A DNA stretch of 64,000 bases from Bordetella genomosp. 13 (lineage in GTDB: Bacteria; Pseudomonadota; Gammaproteobacteria; Burkholderiales; Burkholderiaceae_B): NCBI RefSeq assembly GCF_002119665.1, contig NZ_CP021111.1:1054001-1118000 (forward strand), in the 5' to 3' direction. A program made the translations under genes and the position numbers. Shown here piece after piece: positions 9,126-18,545 of the stretch. The notes beneath the pieces were generated by a model, which saw only the letters and a list, made by a program, of their open reading frames with translations, was not told the origin of the DNA and searched no databases. Positions within the stretch are counted from its first letter, which is position 1. Each line of letters begins with the position of its first letter.

Positions 9126-9254
9126 GTTTCGGGCCTTATTGTTGGCGAGGCGTCGCGATCCGCGGCAGGCAATGGCTGGCAGGGTGCTCGATCAGCCCGT
9201 CGCCGTAGGCGCTGACCGCTGCGGCGACCACAGACGCCGCACTATCGCGCACAT

Positions 9255-9278
9255 CTGGCACAATGAAAACCGCCAGTT
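9255..9278. promoter_or_regulatory. Candidate MocR operator/promoter site 1
   Basis: CTGGCAC-N10-GCCAGTT: inverted half-sites CTGGC (9255-9259) and GCCAG (9272-9276) separated by 12 nt. The same arrangement and spacing recurs at 10848-10871 in front of the PaiB-like gene. It lies between the divergent LysE and MocR genes, 22 nt before the TTG proposed as the MocR start. Autoregulation by MocR is inferred. Confidence 0.5.
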
Positions 9279-9300
9279 TCCACATTTCTTCGCATACCAG

Positions 9301-10773
9301 TTGGCGCGATCACCGTCTCCCTACACCGCCGCGGCCAGGACGAGCCAGGGCATCTACCAGTCGATCAAGTCCCAGATCGCCGATGGCAGCCTGCGTCCGG
9401 GCGTCATGCTGCCGTCGACGCGCACGCTGGCGGCGGACCTTGCCGTGTCCCGTTCCACGATCACGGCGGTCTACGAGCAGCTGGCCGCCGAGGGTTATCT
9501 GGAAACCCGGCAGGGAAGGCGGGCCTGCGTCTCCGCCGGTGCGGCGTCCTCCGCGATGAAGCGCGGGCGCGAGAAGCCCGAATCGCGTCTTTCGCGAGGC
9601 CTGTCGGCTTACGGCGAACGGGTGGCGGGCTTTGCCGCCGCCACGCCGCCGGACGCGGCTGGCGATTCCTTCATCGATTTCCTGTACGGGGCGCTGGCGG
9701 CCGAGGATTTTCCCTTGCTGGCCTGGCGCAGGGCCTATAACCGCGTGCTCGTGCGGCGGCAGAAGCAGCTTTACTATGAGGCGCCCGAAGGCGAGGCGCC
9801 GCTGCGCGAGGCGTTGCAGGGCTATCTGCGCAGGGCGCGGGGACTGCGGTGCGATGCCGACCAGATCGTCATCGTCCATGGGTCGCAGCAGGCCATCGAC
9901 CTGTGCACGCGGCTGCTGGTGAATCCGAAGGACCGCGTGGTCGTGGAAGAGCCCTGCTATGTCATGGCGCGGCGCGTGTTCGAGGCCGCGGGCGCGCAGG
10001 TGATGCCGATCCCGGTGGACGAGCAGGGGCTGCGCACCGCCGGCCTGCCCGAGCAGCGCTGCAAACTGGCCTACGTCACGCCATCGCACCAGTTCCCGCT
10101 GGGCGGCGTATTACCGATCAACCGGCGCAAAGAGCTGCTGGACTGGGCGACCAGGCAGCAGGCGTGGATCATCGAGGACGACTATGACGGCGAGTTCCGT
10201 TACGGCATGCGGCCCATCGATCCCCTGCAGTCCATCGACGAGTCGGGCGGCGTCGTCTACGTGGGCACGTTCTCCAAGGCGCTGTCGCCGCAGATGCGGC
10301 TGGGCTATATGGTGGCGCCCTCCGCATTGGCGCCGGCACTGCGCGAGGCCAAGCGTCTGGCCGACCGGCATGCGCCACGCCAGGATCAACTGGTGCTGGC
10401 CGCGATGATCGAGGACGGCAGCTACGAACGCCACGTGCGCCGCTGCCGCCGCATGAACGAACTGCGCCGCGGGGCGCTGCTGCTCGCCCTCGAGCGCTAC
10501 CTGCCGCACGATGCCATCGTCGATGGCGCGGCGGCGGGCCTGCACGTGGTGGTCTGGCTGCCGCGCGTTGCCGGCAGGAAGGAGACCGCCCTGGCCGCGC
10601 ATGCTCGTGCGCAGGGCGTCGGCATACGGCCCTTGTCGCCGCTCTACGCCGCGGGGGCCGCCCGGCGGCAGCGAGCCTGTGCGGGTTTCGTGATCGGCTA
10701 TGCCAGCCTGTCGCCCGAACGCATCGAAGAAGGGGTGCGTCGGCTGGCGCGCGCGCTACGTACCTTCAAGTAG
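9301..10773 (+). CDS. MocR-type regulator (GntR winged helix fused to aminotransferase-like domain)
   Basis: Transcription factor with an N-terminal GntR helix-turn-helix (GIYQSIKSQIADG ... LPSTRTLAADLAVSRSTITAVYEQL) and a C-terminal fold-type I aminotransferase-like domain that binds PLP; the PLP lysine is Lys326 in GTFSKALSP. The start is uncertain. The frame is open to 9079, but that reaches into the divergent LysE gene. ATG 9172 would give 533 aa with an untypical N-terminus and would swallow the candidate operator; TTG 9301 gives 490 aa and starts about 14 residues before the winged helix, as usual for MocR proteins. It probably controls itself, the PaiB-like gene and perhaps the LysE pair. 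Confidence 0.88.
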   Translation: MARSPSPYTAAARTSQGIYQSIKSQIADGSLRPGVMLPSTRTLAADLAVSRSTITAVYEQLAAEGYLETRQGRRACVSAGAASSAMKRGREKPESRLSRGLSAYGERVAGFAAATPPDAAGDSFIDFLYGALAAEDFPLLAWRRAYNRVLVRRQKQLYYEAPEGEAPLREALQGYLRRARGLRCDADQIVIVHGSQQAIDLCTRLLVNPKDRVVVEEPCYVMARRVFEAAGAQVMPIPVDEQGLRTAGLPEQRCKLAYVTPSHQFPLGGVLPINRRKELLDWATRQQAWIIEDDYDGEFRYGMRPIDPLQSIDESGGVVYVGTFSKALSPQMRLGYMVAPSALAPALREAKRLADRHAPRQDQLVLAAMIEDGSYERHVRRCRRMNELRRGALLLALERYLPHDAIVDGAAAGLHVVVWLPRVAGRKETALAAHARAQGVGIRPLSPLYAAGAARRQRACAGFVIGYASLSPERIEEGVRRLARALRTFK

Positions 10774-10776
10774 GCG

Positions 10777-10812
10777 GGCCGCGGCGCCGGACGTGCGGCG
10801 CCGGTCGCGGCC
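10777..10812 (+). terminator. GC-rich stem-loop after the MocR gene (possible terminator)
   Basis: Just after the MocR stop codon (10771-10773) the sequence CGGCGCCG-GACGTG-CGGCGCCG can form an 8-bp stem with a 6-nt loop, flanked by GGCCGCG and CGCGGCC arms that extend it with a small bulge. There is no T-tract, so it may be a weak or factor-dependent terminator separating MocR from the next gene. Confidence 0.45.
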
Positions 10813-10847
10813 GCTGTCCCTAACTGGCTTGCCGGTTTAAACCGGAA

Positions 10848-10871
10848 CTGGCACTTCGCGCCGGGCCAGTT
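10848..10871. promoter_or_regulatory. Candidate MocR operator site 2, upstream of PaiB-like gene
   Basis: AACTGGC (10846-10852) and GCCAGTT (10865-10871) form an inverted repeat with the same 12-nt spacer as the site at 9255-9278, and both begin CTGGCAC. A further AACTGGC direct repeat occurs at 10822-10828, and a perfect 14-bp palindrome CCGGTTTAAACCGG at 10832-10845. The cluster ends 53 nt before the PaiB-like start codon, a sensible operator position. Confidence 0.5.
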
Positions 10872-10924
10872 GCGCGCGATGATGACGGTTCTGCGCACCG
10901 TCGCCCCGCCTCCAAGGACCTGCC

Positions 10925-11563
10925 ATGTATGTACCCGAGCACTTCGCGGTTCCGGACACCGGATCGCTGCATGAACTGATCCGCGCCCATCCCATGGGCA
11001 TGCTGGTCACTCATGGCGCCGGCGGCCTGGACGCCAACCACATTCCCTTCGAACTCGAGGCTGACGCTTCCGGCAAGACGGTGCTGCATGCGCACGTCGC
11101 GCGCAGCAATCCGGTGTGGCAGGACGTCGGAAATGGCGACGAGGTGCTGGTGGTGTTCCGCGCCGCGGACGCCTACATCTCGCCCAACTGGTATCCCAGC
11201 AAGCACGAGCAGCACAGGCAGGTGCCGACCTGGAACTACATGGTGGTCCACGCCCACGGAACCATCGCGATACGGGATGACGAGCGCTATGTGCGCGGCG
11301 TCGTCGCGCGCCTGACGCGTACGCACGAGGCCGCGCAGCCCCGGCCGTGGAAGATGACCGACAGCGCGCCCGAGTACATCGATGCGATGCTGAAGGCGAT
11401 CGTGGGCATACAGGTGGATGTGACGCGCATCGTCGGCAAGTACAAGCTCGGCCAGAACAAGGATCGCCGCGATCTGGAGTCGGCGGGCAGGGCGGTGCTG
11501 GCCGGCGGCGGAGTGAAGATCGGCGAGGCGATGTTGGCGTGCGCGCAAGGCAAGGCGCGGTAG
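10925..11563 (+). CDS. PaiB-like FMN-binding split-barrel protein
   Basis: A 212-aa protein of the PaiB family (FMN-binding negative transcriptional regulator/flavin split barrel). The N-terminus MYVPEHFAVPDTGSLHELI and the later AYISPNWYPSKHEQHRQVPTWNY are strong family signatures; the C-terminus carries GKYKLGQNKDRRD. ATG 10925 follows AAGGA with suitable spacing. In Bacillus PaiB influences sporulation and protease genes; in proteobacteria the role is mostly unknown, and close relatives often sit beside MocR regulators and LysE exporters, as here. It may be a flavin-dependent enzyme or sensor acting with the MocR-LysE group. Confidence 0.9.
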   Translation: MYVPEHFAVPDTGSLHELIRAHPMGMLVTHGAGGLDANHIPFELEADASGKTVLHAHVARSNPVWQDVGNGDEVLVVFRAADAYISPNWYPSKHEQHRQVPTWNYMVVHAHGTIAIRDDERYVRGVVARLTRTHEAAQPRPWKMTDSAPEYIDAMLKAIVGIQVDVTRIVGKYKLGQNKDRRDLESAGRAVLAGGGVKIGEAMLACAQGKAR

Positions 11564-11723
11564 CCTTGCGCGTGCCGGGCGTGGGCGTACGATATGCCAT
11601 CCGAGGCAATCGCCCGGGCGCGGGCGGCGCGCAGTCCGCCACGCTCCGGCGCTGGCCGTCTGGAGATCCGTCGGAGCGCGGGCACGGCCCGCCTCTTCCA
11701 TCACCTCTAACGGCTCTGCCATC

Positions 11724-12443
11724 ATGAATCGACTCAAGGAAGCAACCCGCTCCAAGCTCAAGACCGTCAGCACGGCGACGCTGGCCACCGCGCTTTACAA
11801 GCGCGGGTTTCGCCAGCAGTTCATCCAGAACGTGCAGCCGCTGCATCCCTTGCAGGAGAGCATGGTCGGCGAAGCCTATACCCTGCGGTACATGCCCGCA
11901 CGCGAAGACCTGAATGAACTGTCGGTGTTCCGCGACCGCTCCCATCCCCAGCGCAAGGCGGTCGAGGAATGCCCGCCCGGCGCGGTGCTGGTGATGGATA
12001 GCCGCAAGGATGCGCGCGCCGCCTCGGCGGGCGGCATCCTGGTCGGCCGGCTGATGCAGCGCGGCGTGGCGGGCGTGGTGACGGACGGCGGTTTTCGCGA
12101 CTCGGCGGAGATCGCCACGCTGGCCATCCCGGCCTTTCACCAGCGTCCATCCGCGCCGACCAACCTGACGCTGCACCAGGCCATCGCCATCAACGAGCCG
12201 ATCGGCTGCGGCGATGCGCCGGTGTTTCCGGGCGACGTGATCGTCGGCGACAACGACGGGGTCATCGTGGTGCCCGCGCATCTGGCCGACGAGATCGCGG
12301 ACGAGGCGGTCGAGATGACCGCCTTCGAGGACTTCGTGACCGAGATGGTCCGTGCCGGCCGCTCTATCCTGGGGCTGTACCCCGCCACGGACGACCAGAC
12401 GGTGGCGGACTTCGCCGCCTGGCGCAAGGAAAAGGGGCGCTGA
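11724..12443 (+). CDS. RraA-like protein (HMG/4-carboxy-4-hydroxy-2-oxoadipate aldolase family)
   Basis: A 239-aa RraA/HMG-aldolase fold protein. The conserved block is GGILVGRLMQRGVAGVVTDGGFRDSAEI, with the Gly-rich loop and the Arg-Asp pair that binds metal and substrate in the aldolases. The C-terminal GDVIVGDNDGVIVVPAHLADEIADEA is also characteristic. Proteins of this family act either as class II pyruvate aldolases or as RNase E inhibitors; co-transcription with a sugar-acid dehydratase only 3 nt downstream favours an enzymatic role in sugar-acid or hydroxy-acid metabolism. Start at ATG 11724. The 160-nt gap upstream suggests its own promoter. Confidence 0.9.
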   Translation: MNRLKEATRSKLKTVSTATLATALYKRGFRQQFIQNVQPLHPLQESMVGEAYTLRYMPAREDLNELSVFRDRSHPQRKAVEECPPGAVLVMDSRKDARAASAGGILVGRLMQRGVAGVVTDGGFRDSAEIATLAIPAFHQRPSAPTNLTLHQAIAINEPIGCGDAPVFPGDVIVGDNDGVIVVPAHLADEIADEAVEMTAFEDFVTEMVRAGRSILGLYPATDDQTVADFAAWRKEKGR

Positions 12444-12446
12444 GCC

Positions 12447-14042
12447 ATGGACCAGCCCACTCCCACCTCGCGTGCTCCCCACGTCATCCGCATGCGCGCT
12501 GAGGACAACGTGGCCATCGTCGCCAACGACGGCGGCCTGCCGGCCGGCAGCGAGCTGGCCGACGGCACCGTGCTGCGCGAACGCGTGCCGCAGGGGCACA
12601 AGGTCGCCCTGGTCGACCTGCCGGCCGGCGCGGAAGTCAGACGCTACAACGTGGTGATCGGCCGCGTGACGCAGGACCTGCCCGCCGGAAGCTGGGTGCA
12701 CGAAAGGCTGCTGGACATGCCCGCCGCGCAGCCGCTGGACGGCCTGCCCGTGTCGACCGCCCCGAGGCCGGTGCTCGAGAAGCTGGAAGGCTATACCTTC
12801 GACGGCTATCGCAACGCGGACGGCACGGTCGGCACGCGCAACCTGCTGGGCATCACGACGACGGTGCAATGCGTCTCGGGCGTCGTGAACCATGCGGTGG
12901 ACCGCATCCGCCGCGAACTGCTGCCGCGCTATCCCAACGTGGACGGCGTGGTGGCGCTGGAACACGGCTACGGCTGCGGCGTGGCCATCGACGCCCCGGA
13001 TGCCGCCATCCCCATACGCACGGTGCGCAACATCAGCCTCAATCCCAACTTCGGCGGCGAGGTCATGGTGGTCAGCCTGGGCTGCGAGAAGCTGCAGCCC
13101 GAACGGCTGATGCCGCCGGGCACGCTGGCGCTTATCCATCCCGACATGCCGGCCGACGAGGAACCGCCGGTCGACGTGGTGACGCTGCAGGACGAGCGGC
13201 ACGTCGGCTTCCAGTCGATGATAGACAGCATCCTGCGCCAGGCCGAGACGCACCTGCGGCGCCTGGACCAGCGCCGGCGCGAGCCCTGTCCCGCCTCCGA
13301 CCTGGTCGTGGGCGTGCAGTGCGGCGGCAGCGACGCGTTCTCGGGCGCCACCGCCAATCCGGCGGTGGGCTTCTGTACGGACCTGCTTGTCCGCGCGGGC
13401 GCGACGGTGATGTTCTCGGAAGTCACCGAGGTGCGCGACGGCATCGACCAGCTCACCTCGCGGGCCGCCACGCCGGAAGTGGCGCAGGCGCTGGTGCGCG
13501 AGATGGCGTGGTACGACGCGTACCTGGCCCGCGGCAAGTCCGACCGCAGCGCCAATACCTCGCCCGGCAACAAGAAGGGCGGCATCTCGAACATCGTCGA
13601 AAAGGCGATGGGCTCCATCGTCAAGTCGGGCACGTCGCCCATCACCGGCGTGCTGGGCCCCGGGCAGCGGCTGCGTTCGGAAGGCATACGCGAGGGGCTG
13701 GTGTACGCGGCCACGCCGTCGGGCGACTTCGTGTGCGGCACGCTGCAGGTGGCGGCCGGCATGAACATGCACGTGTTCACCACGGGACGCGGCACGCCCT
13801 ATGGCCTGGCGGAAGTGCCGGTGATCAAGGTGGCCACGCGTACCGACCTGGCCCGGCGCTGGCACGACCTGATGGACGTGAACGCGGGCAGGATCGCGGA
13901 CGGCGAGGCCACCATCGAACAGGTGGGCTGGGATCTTTTCCACCTGATGCTGGAAGTGGCCAGCGGCCGCAGCAAGACCTGGGCGGAACGCTGGGGACTG
14001 CACAACGCCCTGGTGCTGTTCAACCCGGCTCCGGTGACGTGA
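12447..14042 (+). CDS. UxaA/GarD family dehydratase (altronate or galactarate type)
   Basis: A 531-aa UxaA/GarD-family sugar-acid dehydratase. An N-terminal SAF-like domain (about 10-95, with [12 protein letters not shown] and [25 protein letters not shown]) is fused to the large C-terminal domain with [38 protein letters not shown] and [20 protein letters not shown]. Those cysteine-containing loops hold the catalytic metal site. The family dehydrates hexonates or hexarates to 2-keto-3-deoxy acids, and the aldolase-type neighbour could cleave such a product. The exact substrate is not determined. The gene begins 3 nt after the RraA-like stop and ends convergent with the beta-lactamase, 4 nt away. 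Confidence 0.9.
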   Translation: MDQPTPTSRAPHVIRMRAEDNVAIVANDGGLPAGSELADGTVLRERVPQGHKVALVDLPAGAEVRRYNVVIGRVTQDLPAGSWVHERLLDMPAAQPLDGLPVSTAPRPVLEKLEGYTFDGYRNADGTVGTRNLLGITTTVQCVSGVVNHAVDRIRRELLPRYPNVDGVVALEHGYGCGVAIDAPDAAIPIRTVRNISLNPNFGGEVMVVSLGCEKLQPERLMPPGTLALIHPDMPADEEPPVDVVTLQDERHVGFQSMIDSILRQAETHLRRLDQRRREPCPASDLVVGVQCGGSDAFSGATANPAVGFCTDLLVRAGATVMFSEVTEVRDGIDQLTSRAATPEVAQALVREMAWYDAYLARGKSDRSANTSPGNKKGGISNIVEKAMGSIVKSGTSPITGVLGPGQRLRSEGIREGLVYAATPSGDFVCGTLQVAAGMNMHVFTTGRGTPYGLAEVPVIKVATRTDLARRWHDLMDVNAGRIADGEATIEQVGWDLFHLMLEVASGRSKTWAERWGLHNALVLFNPAPVT

Positions 14043-14046
14043 TCGG

Positions 14047-14943
14047 CTATCCCAACCGGGCCACCTGCCTGCCTACGTCCGCGATGATGCGGTCACGCTC
14101 GGGCATCGGGATGGCCGTGGTTTCCAGATAGACCGAAACGATGATGGGCGAGCCGCCGGGCGCCCGCGCGAAGCCGGCGTCGTTGGATCCGACCCGCGAG
14201 TAGGTGCCGGTTTTCTCGCCCACCTTCCAGTCCGCGGGCAGGCCGGCCCGCAATCGCTTGCCGCCCGTCGTGTTGGCCAGCAGCCACGACTGCAGCAGCT
14301 CCCGCGATTCGGGCTTCAAGGCCTTGCCGAACAACAGGGCGCCCAGCGTGCGGTTCATCGCGTGCGGGCTGGTGGTGTCCATCGGCTCCGTGGGATGAGG
14401 CACGTTCAGTTCGGGCTCGTAGCGGTCGTGGCGCGTGACGGTGTCGCCCAGGCTGCGGATGAAGCGGGTCAGCGCCTGCGGGCCGCCGTAGCTGCGGTGC
14501 ATCAGGTTTACCGCGGTGTTGTCGCTGGTGGTGACGGTGGCGTGGCACAGCTCGGCCAGGGTCATGCCGCGCGGCCCGACGTGCTGCTTCGTGACGGGAG
14601 CGTACTCGACGAGGTCGGACTCGGCGATGGGCATGCGCCGGGTCAGCTGGTCCTCGCCACGATCCGCGCGCGCCAGGACGTAGGCCGCCGCCAGGGTCTT
14701 GAAGCTGCTGAGCATCAGGAAACGTTCGTCGCCGCGATAGCTGGCCACCTGCCCGGTGGCCGTATCGGTCAGCGCGACGCCCAGCCGTCCCCGGCTCTGC
14801 TTCTCCAGGTCGGCCAGCGCCTGGTCCAACGCGGTCAGTTGCTCCGTCGTCCAACGGTTTTTCTTGTTGGTCTGGCTGTAGGCCCAGGCAGGCGCCGCGC
14901 CGGCCAGCACGGCCGCCGCCATGAAAGTTCTTCTGTCGATCAA
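14047..14943 (-). CDS. Class A beta-lactamase with Tat signal
   Basis: A 298-aa serine beta-lactamase. The start is TTG 14943, with a perfect AAGGAG at 14950-14955 six nt upstream; the frame continues to 15060 but would overlap ampR. The N-terminus [20 protein letters not shown] is a twin-arginine signal, so export of a folded enzyme is likely. Catalytic motifs: S79-S-F-K82 (Ambler 70-73), S140-D-N142 (130-132), E176-P-E-L-N180 (166-170) and K244-T-G246 (234-236). Ambler position 69 is Leu, not the Cys of PenA/KPC-like enzymes. Divergent from ampR, so it is probably inducible. The spectrum cannot be read from the sequence. Confidence 0.93.
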   Translation of the reverse strand: MIDRRTFMAAAVLAGAAPAWAYSQTNKKNRWTTEQLTALDQALADLEKQSRGRLGVALTDTATGQVASYRGDERFLMLSSFKTLAAAYVLARADRGEDQLTRRMPIAESDLVEYAPVTKQHVGPRGMTLAELCHATVTTSDNTAVNLMHRSYGGPQALTRFIRSLGDTVTRHDRYEPELNVPHPTEPMDTTSPHAMNRTLGALLFGKALKPESRELLQSWLLANTTGGKRLRAGLPADWKVGEKTGTYSRVGSNDAGFARAPGGSPIIVSVYLETTAIPMPERDRIIADVGRQVARLG

Positions 14944-15000
14944 GGCACTCTCCTTAGTGAACGCGCACATGCTAGGCGGTGGACGAGCGAGCGAACAAAC

Positions 15001-15020
15001 GGGAATAATTGTGGCTTCCC
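15001..15020. promoter_or_regulatory. Candidate AmpR operator in the bla-ampR intergenic region
   Basis: The 100-nt gap between the divergent starts (14943 and 15044) holds the inverted repeat GGGAA (15001-15005)-N10-TTCCC (15016-15020). Its size and dyad suit a LysR-type site, and a TTATAG element sits at 15031-15036 just before ampR. Assignment to AmpR is by position only; it does not closely match the enterobacterial ampC operator. Confidence 0.4.
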
Positions 15021-15043
15021 AATAGAAAAACTTATAGGCCGGC

Positions 15044-15904
15044 ATGGATCTACCCCTCAATGCGCTGCGGGCGTTTCAAGTGTCGGCCCGCCACCTCAGC
15101 TTCACGCGCGCCGCGCAAGAGCTGAACCTGACGCAAGCGGCCGTCAGCCAGCACGTGAAAAACCTGGAGGCCAGGCTGGGCGTGGCGCTGTTCCGCAGGG
15201 TGCCGCGCGGCCTGGTGCTGACCGACGAGGGCCTGGCGCTGGTGCCGGTGCTTTCCGAGTCCTTCGACCGTATCGCCGGCGCGCTGCAGGGCTACCGCGG
15301 CAAGGTGCGGCGACAGGTGCTGTCGGTGGGCGTCGTGGGCACGTTCGCGGTGGGATGGCTGCTGCCGCGCCTGCGCGACTTCCAGGCACTGCATCCGCAC
15401 GTAGACCTGCGTGTCTTCTCGAACAACAATCGCGTCGACCTGGCCGGCGAAGGCCTGGACCTGGCGATACGTTTCGGCGATGGAAACTGGCACGGCATCG
15501 ATGCGCAGCCCTTGTTGTCCGCGCCGCTGTCGCCGGTGTGTTCGCCCGCGCTGGCCACGCGCCTGCGTACGCCGCGCGACGTGCTGCGCGAATCGCTGCT
15601 GCGTTCGTACAGGCCGGACGAGTGGCCGGCATGGTTTGCCGCTGCCGGCCTGGAGCCCCCGGTCGTGCAGGGATCGATGTTCGATTCCTCGCTGGTGCTG
15701 GCCGACGCGGCCGCGCAGGGCGCGGGGGTGGCCCTGCTGCCTACGCGCCTGTTCGAGCGCGAGTTCCTGGCGGGTCGACTGCAGCGGCCGTTCGCGCTGG
15801 AGGTGGAGACGGGGCGCTACTGGCTGACGCGCATTGCCAGCCGCCGGCCGAACGCGGCCATGCAGGCGTTCAGCGCTTGGATACAGCGCGCGCTGGCGGC
15901 ATAA
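15044..15904 (+). CDS. ampR: AmpR, LysR-type regulator of the beta-lactamase
   Basis: A 286-aa LysR-type regulator closely resembling enterobacterial and Pseudomonas AmpR: N-terminal winged helix ([21 protein letters not shown]), then [37 protein letters not shown] and [14 protein letters not shown], all of which have near-identical counterparts in AmpR. AmpR senses muropeptides from peptidoglycan recycling (activator 1,6-anhydro-MurNAc peptides, repressor UDP-MurNAc-pentapeptide) and switches beta-lactamase expression. Start ATG 15044 is preceded by an AT-rich segment. The gene is divergent from the class A enzyme and convergent with the end of the long catabolic operon. The effector is inferred from homology. 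Confidence 0.9.
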   Translation: MDLPLNALRAFQVSARHLSFTRAAQELNLTQAAVSQHVKNLEARLGVALFRRVPRGLVLTDEGLALVPVLSESFDRIAGALQGYRGKVRRQVLSVGVVGTFAVGWLLPRLRDFQALHPHVDLRVFSNNNRVDLAGEGLDLAIRFGDGNWHGIDAQPLLSAPLSPVCSPALATRLRTPRDVLRESLLRSYRPDEWPAWFAAAGLEPPVVQGSMFDSSLVLADAAAQGAGVALLPTRLFEREFLAGRLQRPFALEVETGRYWLTRIASRRPNAAMQAFSAWIQRALAA

Positions 15905-15936
15905 AGCCAGGCGGACGCCTTCGGCGCGCGCCGCGC

Positions 15937-16728
15937 TCAGGCGGCGGCAGCGTGTCCCAGTCCCAGATACACCTCGACGACACGCGGGTCGCGCGCCACC
16001 TCCGCGGCCGGCCCCGACAGGGTCACCTTGCCCATCTCCAGCACGTAGGCATGGTCCGCCACCTGCAGCGCGGCGCGCGCGTTCTGCTCGATCAGCAGGA
16101 TGGACACGCCGCGGCGGCGCAGCTCCGCCACGATCAGGAACACCTCGCGCACGATGCGCGGCGCCAGGCCCAGGCTGGGTTCGTCCAGCATCAGCAGCCT
16201 GGGCTTGGCCATGAGCGCCCGGCCCACCGCCAGCATCTGGCGCTCGCCGCCGGACAAGGTGCCGGCCAGCTGGGCCCGTCGCTCGCGCAGGCGCGGAAAC
16301 AGGTCGTATACCTCGGCCATGCATTCGTGCTGGTCGCGCAGCCCGGCGCGATAGCGATGGAAGCCGCCCAGCAGCAGGTTGTCTTCCACGCTCATCTCGG
16401 CGAACAGCTCGCGCTTCTCGGGCACCAGGTTCATCCCGGCCGCGACCATGTCCTCCACTTCGGCATGGGCGTGCTCGGCGCCGTCGAAGCGGATCGTGCC
16501 GCGCGAAGGCAGCACGCCCATGATGGCCGCCAGCAGCGTGCTCTTGCCGGCCCCGTTCGGACCGATCACCGTGACGATGCGCCCGTCGCCCACTTCGAGG
16601 TTGATGCCGCAGACCGCCTCGATCTTGTCGTAGGCCACGTGCAGGTCGTGTACCTGCAGCAGAGCGTGGTGATCGTGCGTGCCATCCATGCGTGTGCCTT
16701 CCGTCTGTCGTTGAGGGCCGGCGCTCAT
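15937..16728 (-). CDS. livF: Branched-chain-type ABC transporter ATP-binding protein, LivF-like
   Basis: A 263-aa ABC ATPase of the LivF subgroup of hydrophobic amino acid/aromatic acid importers. Walker A is [10 protein letters not shown], the signature is LSGGERQML and Walker B is [13 protein letters not shown], all intact. The start ATG 16728 overlaps the stop of the upstream permease-ATPase gene by 4 nt (ATGA) and has GAGGT upstream. It is the last gene of the 13-gene leftward operon. With the fused LivM-LivG, LivH and the periplasmic receptor it completes a Liv-type importer; in this context the cargo is more likely an aromatic acid such as indole-3-acetate than an amino acid. Confidence 0.92.
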   Translation of the reverse strand: MSAGPQRQTEGTRMDGTHDHHALLQVHDLHVAYDKIEAVCGINLEVGDGRIVTVIGPNGAGKSTLLAAIMGVLPSRGTIRFDGAEHAHAEVEDMVAAGMNLVPEKRELFAEMSVEDNLLLGGFHRYRAGLRDQHECMAEVYDLFPRLRERRAQLAGTLSGGERQMLAVGRALMAKPRLLMLDEPSLGLAPRIVREVFLIVAELRRRGVSILLIEQNARAALQVADHAYVLEMGKVTLSGPAAEVARDPRVVEVYLGLGHAAAA

Positions 16729-18545
16729 GCCTGCACCTCGATCTCGATGCCGTTCTCGACGCCGCCCAGATACGCTTCAAGCACGGCCGGGTCGCGCTGC
16801 ACCTCCGCCGGCAGGCCTTGCGCGATCTTCTGGCCGAAGTCCATCACCACCACGCGGTCGGCCAGACCCATGACGAATTCCATGTCGTGCTCCACCAGCA
16901 GGATGGCCATGCCTTCGCCGCGCAGGCGTTCGAGCAGCGCGGCCAGTTCCCGCTTTTCCCGGTAGCGCAGGCCGGCGGCCGGTTCGTCCAGCAGCAGCAG
17001 GCAGGGATCGGCCGCCAGGGCGCGCGCGATCTCGAGCAGGCGCTGCTGGCCCAGCGCCAGCGAGCCGGCGGGCTCGAGCAGGTGCCGGCCCAGGCCCACG
17101 CGCTCGATCTGGCGCGCGGCCTCGGCCAGCAGCCGTTCATCCTCGGCACGGTCCATGCGCCAGGCCGAGCGCAGCACGCCGCTGTGGCCGCGCAGGTGCG
17201 CGCCGATGGCGACGTTCTCCAGCGCGCTCATGCGCTTCATCAACCGCACGTGCTGGAAGGTGCGCGACAGGCCCATTCGGGCGATGGCGCGGGCGCCCAG
17301 GCCGGCGACCTCGCGGCCCAGGAACGTGACGCTGCCCGAGGTGGGCGTGTCCACGCCGGACAGCTGGTTGAACATGGTGCTCTTGCCGGCGCCGTTGGGG
17401 CCGATCAGCGCCAGGATCTCTCCGGCGCGGATCTCCAGGTTCATGGCGTTGTTGGCCACCAGCCCGCCGAACCTGCGGGTGACGTCGCGCGCCACCATCA
17501 CGGTCGCGCCGCGCGGCGGCATCCGGCGCCGCGGCAGGGGCTCGGCCTGCATGTTCACGCGTCGCGGGGCCGCGCGCACGGGCACCAGGCGCGCCAGCGC
17601 CGGCCAGATGCCGCCGCGCCACCGGTGCAGCAGCAACACCATGCCGAAGCCGAACACGATGACCTCGAAGTTGCCCGTCTGGCCCAGCACCCGCGGCAGC
17701 AGGTCCTGCAGCCACTGCTTCAGCACCGTGAATACCCCGGCGCCCACCAGCGCGCCCCATACGCTGCCGGCGCCGCCGATCACCGTCATGAACAGGTACT
17801 CGATGCCCATGTGCAGGCCGAACGGGTTCGGATTCACGAAGCGCTGCATGTGGGCGTACAGCCAGCCCGATGCGCAGGCCTGCAGCGCGGCGATGATGAA
17901 GATCACCATGCGCGCCCGCGCCGTGTTCACGCCCATGGACTCGGCCATCACGCGGCCGCCCTTCAGGGCGCGGATCGCGCGGCCCTCGCGCGAATCGAGC
18001 AGGTTGCGGGTAGTCCAGATGCCCACCAGCAGAAAGACCCAGATCAGGTAGTAGATCTGTCCGCCCTGCGAGAGGCGCAGGCCGAATACCGGGATGGACG
18101 GAATGTCGGGCAGGCCGGTGTGGCCGCCCAGCCCCTCGACCGAACCAAAGGCGAAATACAGGCTCAGCCCCCACGCGATCGTGCCCAGCGGCAGGAAGTG
18201 GCCGGAAAGCCGCAGCGTCAGCGCACCCAGCAGATACGCCACCACCAGCGTAAGCGCCAGGCCTGCCAGCAGCGTCAGCCAGGGCGAGACGCCCAGCCAC
18301 GCCAGCGCGGCCGGCAGCGTGTCGGCGCGCGTGGTCAGCAGGGCCGTGGTGTAGGCGCCCAGGCCCACGAAGGCGGCCTGGCCGAAGCTGGTCAGGCCGC
18401 CGACGCCGGTCAACAGCACCAGGCCGATGGCCACCAGCGCATACAGGCCGATGTAGTTGAGCAGGGTGACGTAGAAAGCCGGCAGCCCCAGCGGAGCCAG
18501 CGCCAGCAGCACGAGGAATACGGCGAGCAGGCGGCCGGGCGTCAT
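16725..18545 (-). CDS. Fused LivM permease-LivG ATPase
   Basis: A 606-aa single polypeptide. Residues about 1-330 are a LivM-type permease with multiple membrane spans ([36 protein letters not shown]); residues about 350-606 are a LivG-type ATPase with Walker [11 protein letters not shown], signature [15 protein letters not shown] and Walker [12 protein letters not shown]. The two parts are joined by an Arg/Pro-rich linker with no stop. Start ATG 18545 overlaps the LivH stop (ATGA). Fusions of LivM and LivG are known in proteobacteria. It would pair with LivH and LivF to drive import. Confidence 0.92.
   Translation of the reverse strand: MTPGRLLAVFLVLLALAPLGLPAFYVTLLNYIGLYALVAIGLVLLTGVGGLTSFGQAAFVGLGAYTTALLTTRADTLPAALAWLGVSPWLTLLAGLALTLVVAYLLGALTLRLSGHFLPLGTIAWGLSLYFAFGSVEGLGGHTGLPDIPSIPVFGLRLSQGGQIYYLIWVFLLVGIWTTRNLLDSREGRAIRALKGGRVMAESMGVNTARARMVIFIIAALQACASGWLYAHMQRFVNPNPFGLHMGIEYLFMTVIGGAGSVWGALVGAGVFTVLKQWLQDLLPRVLGQTGNFEVIVFGFGMVLLLHRWRGGIWPALARLVPVRAAPRRVNMQAEPLPRRRMPPRGATVMVARDVTRRFGGLVANNAMNLEIRAGEILALIGPNGAGKSTMFNQLSGVDTPTSGSVTFLGREVAGLGARAIARMGLSRTFQHVRLMKRMSALENVAIGAHLRGHSGVLRSAWRMDRAEDERLLAEAARQIERVGLGRHLLEPAGSLALGQQRLLEIARALAADPCLLLLDEPAAGLRYREKRELAALLERLRGEGMAILLVEHDMEFVMGLADRVVVMDFGQKIAQGLPAEVQRDPAVLEAYLGGVENGIEIEVQA

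Noticed and set aside
11007..14003. Very long open frame on the minus strand (998 codons) under the PaiB, RraA and dehydratase genes
   Set aside because: It has no family motifs, is rich in His/Arg/Gly as expected for a GC-rich antisense shadow, and lies opposite well-recognised genes.
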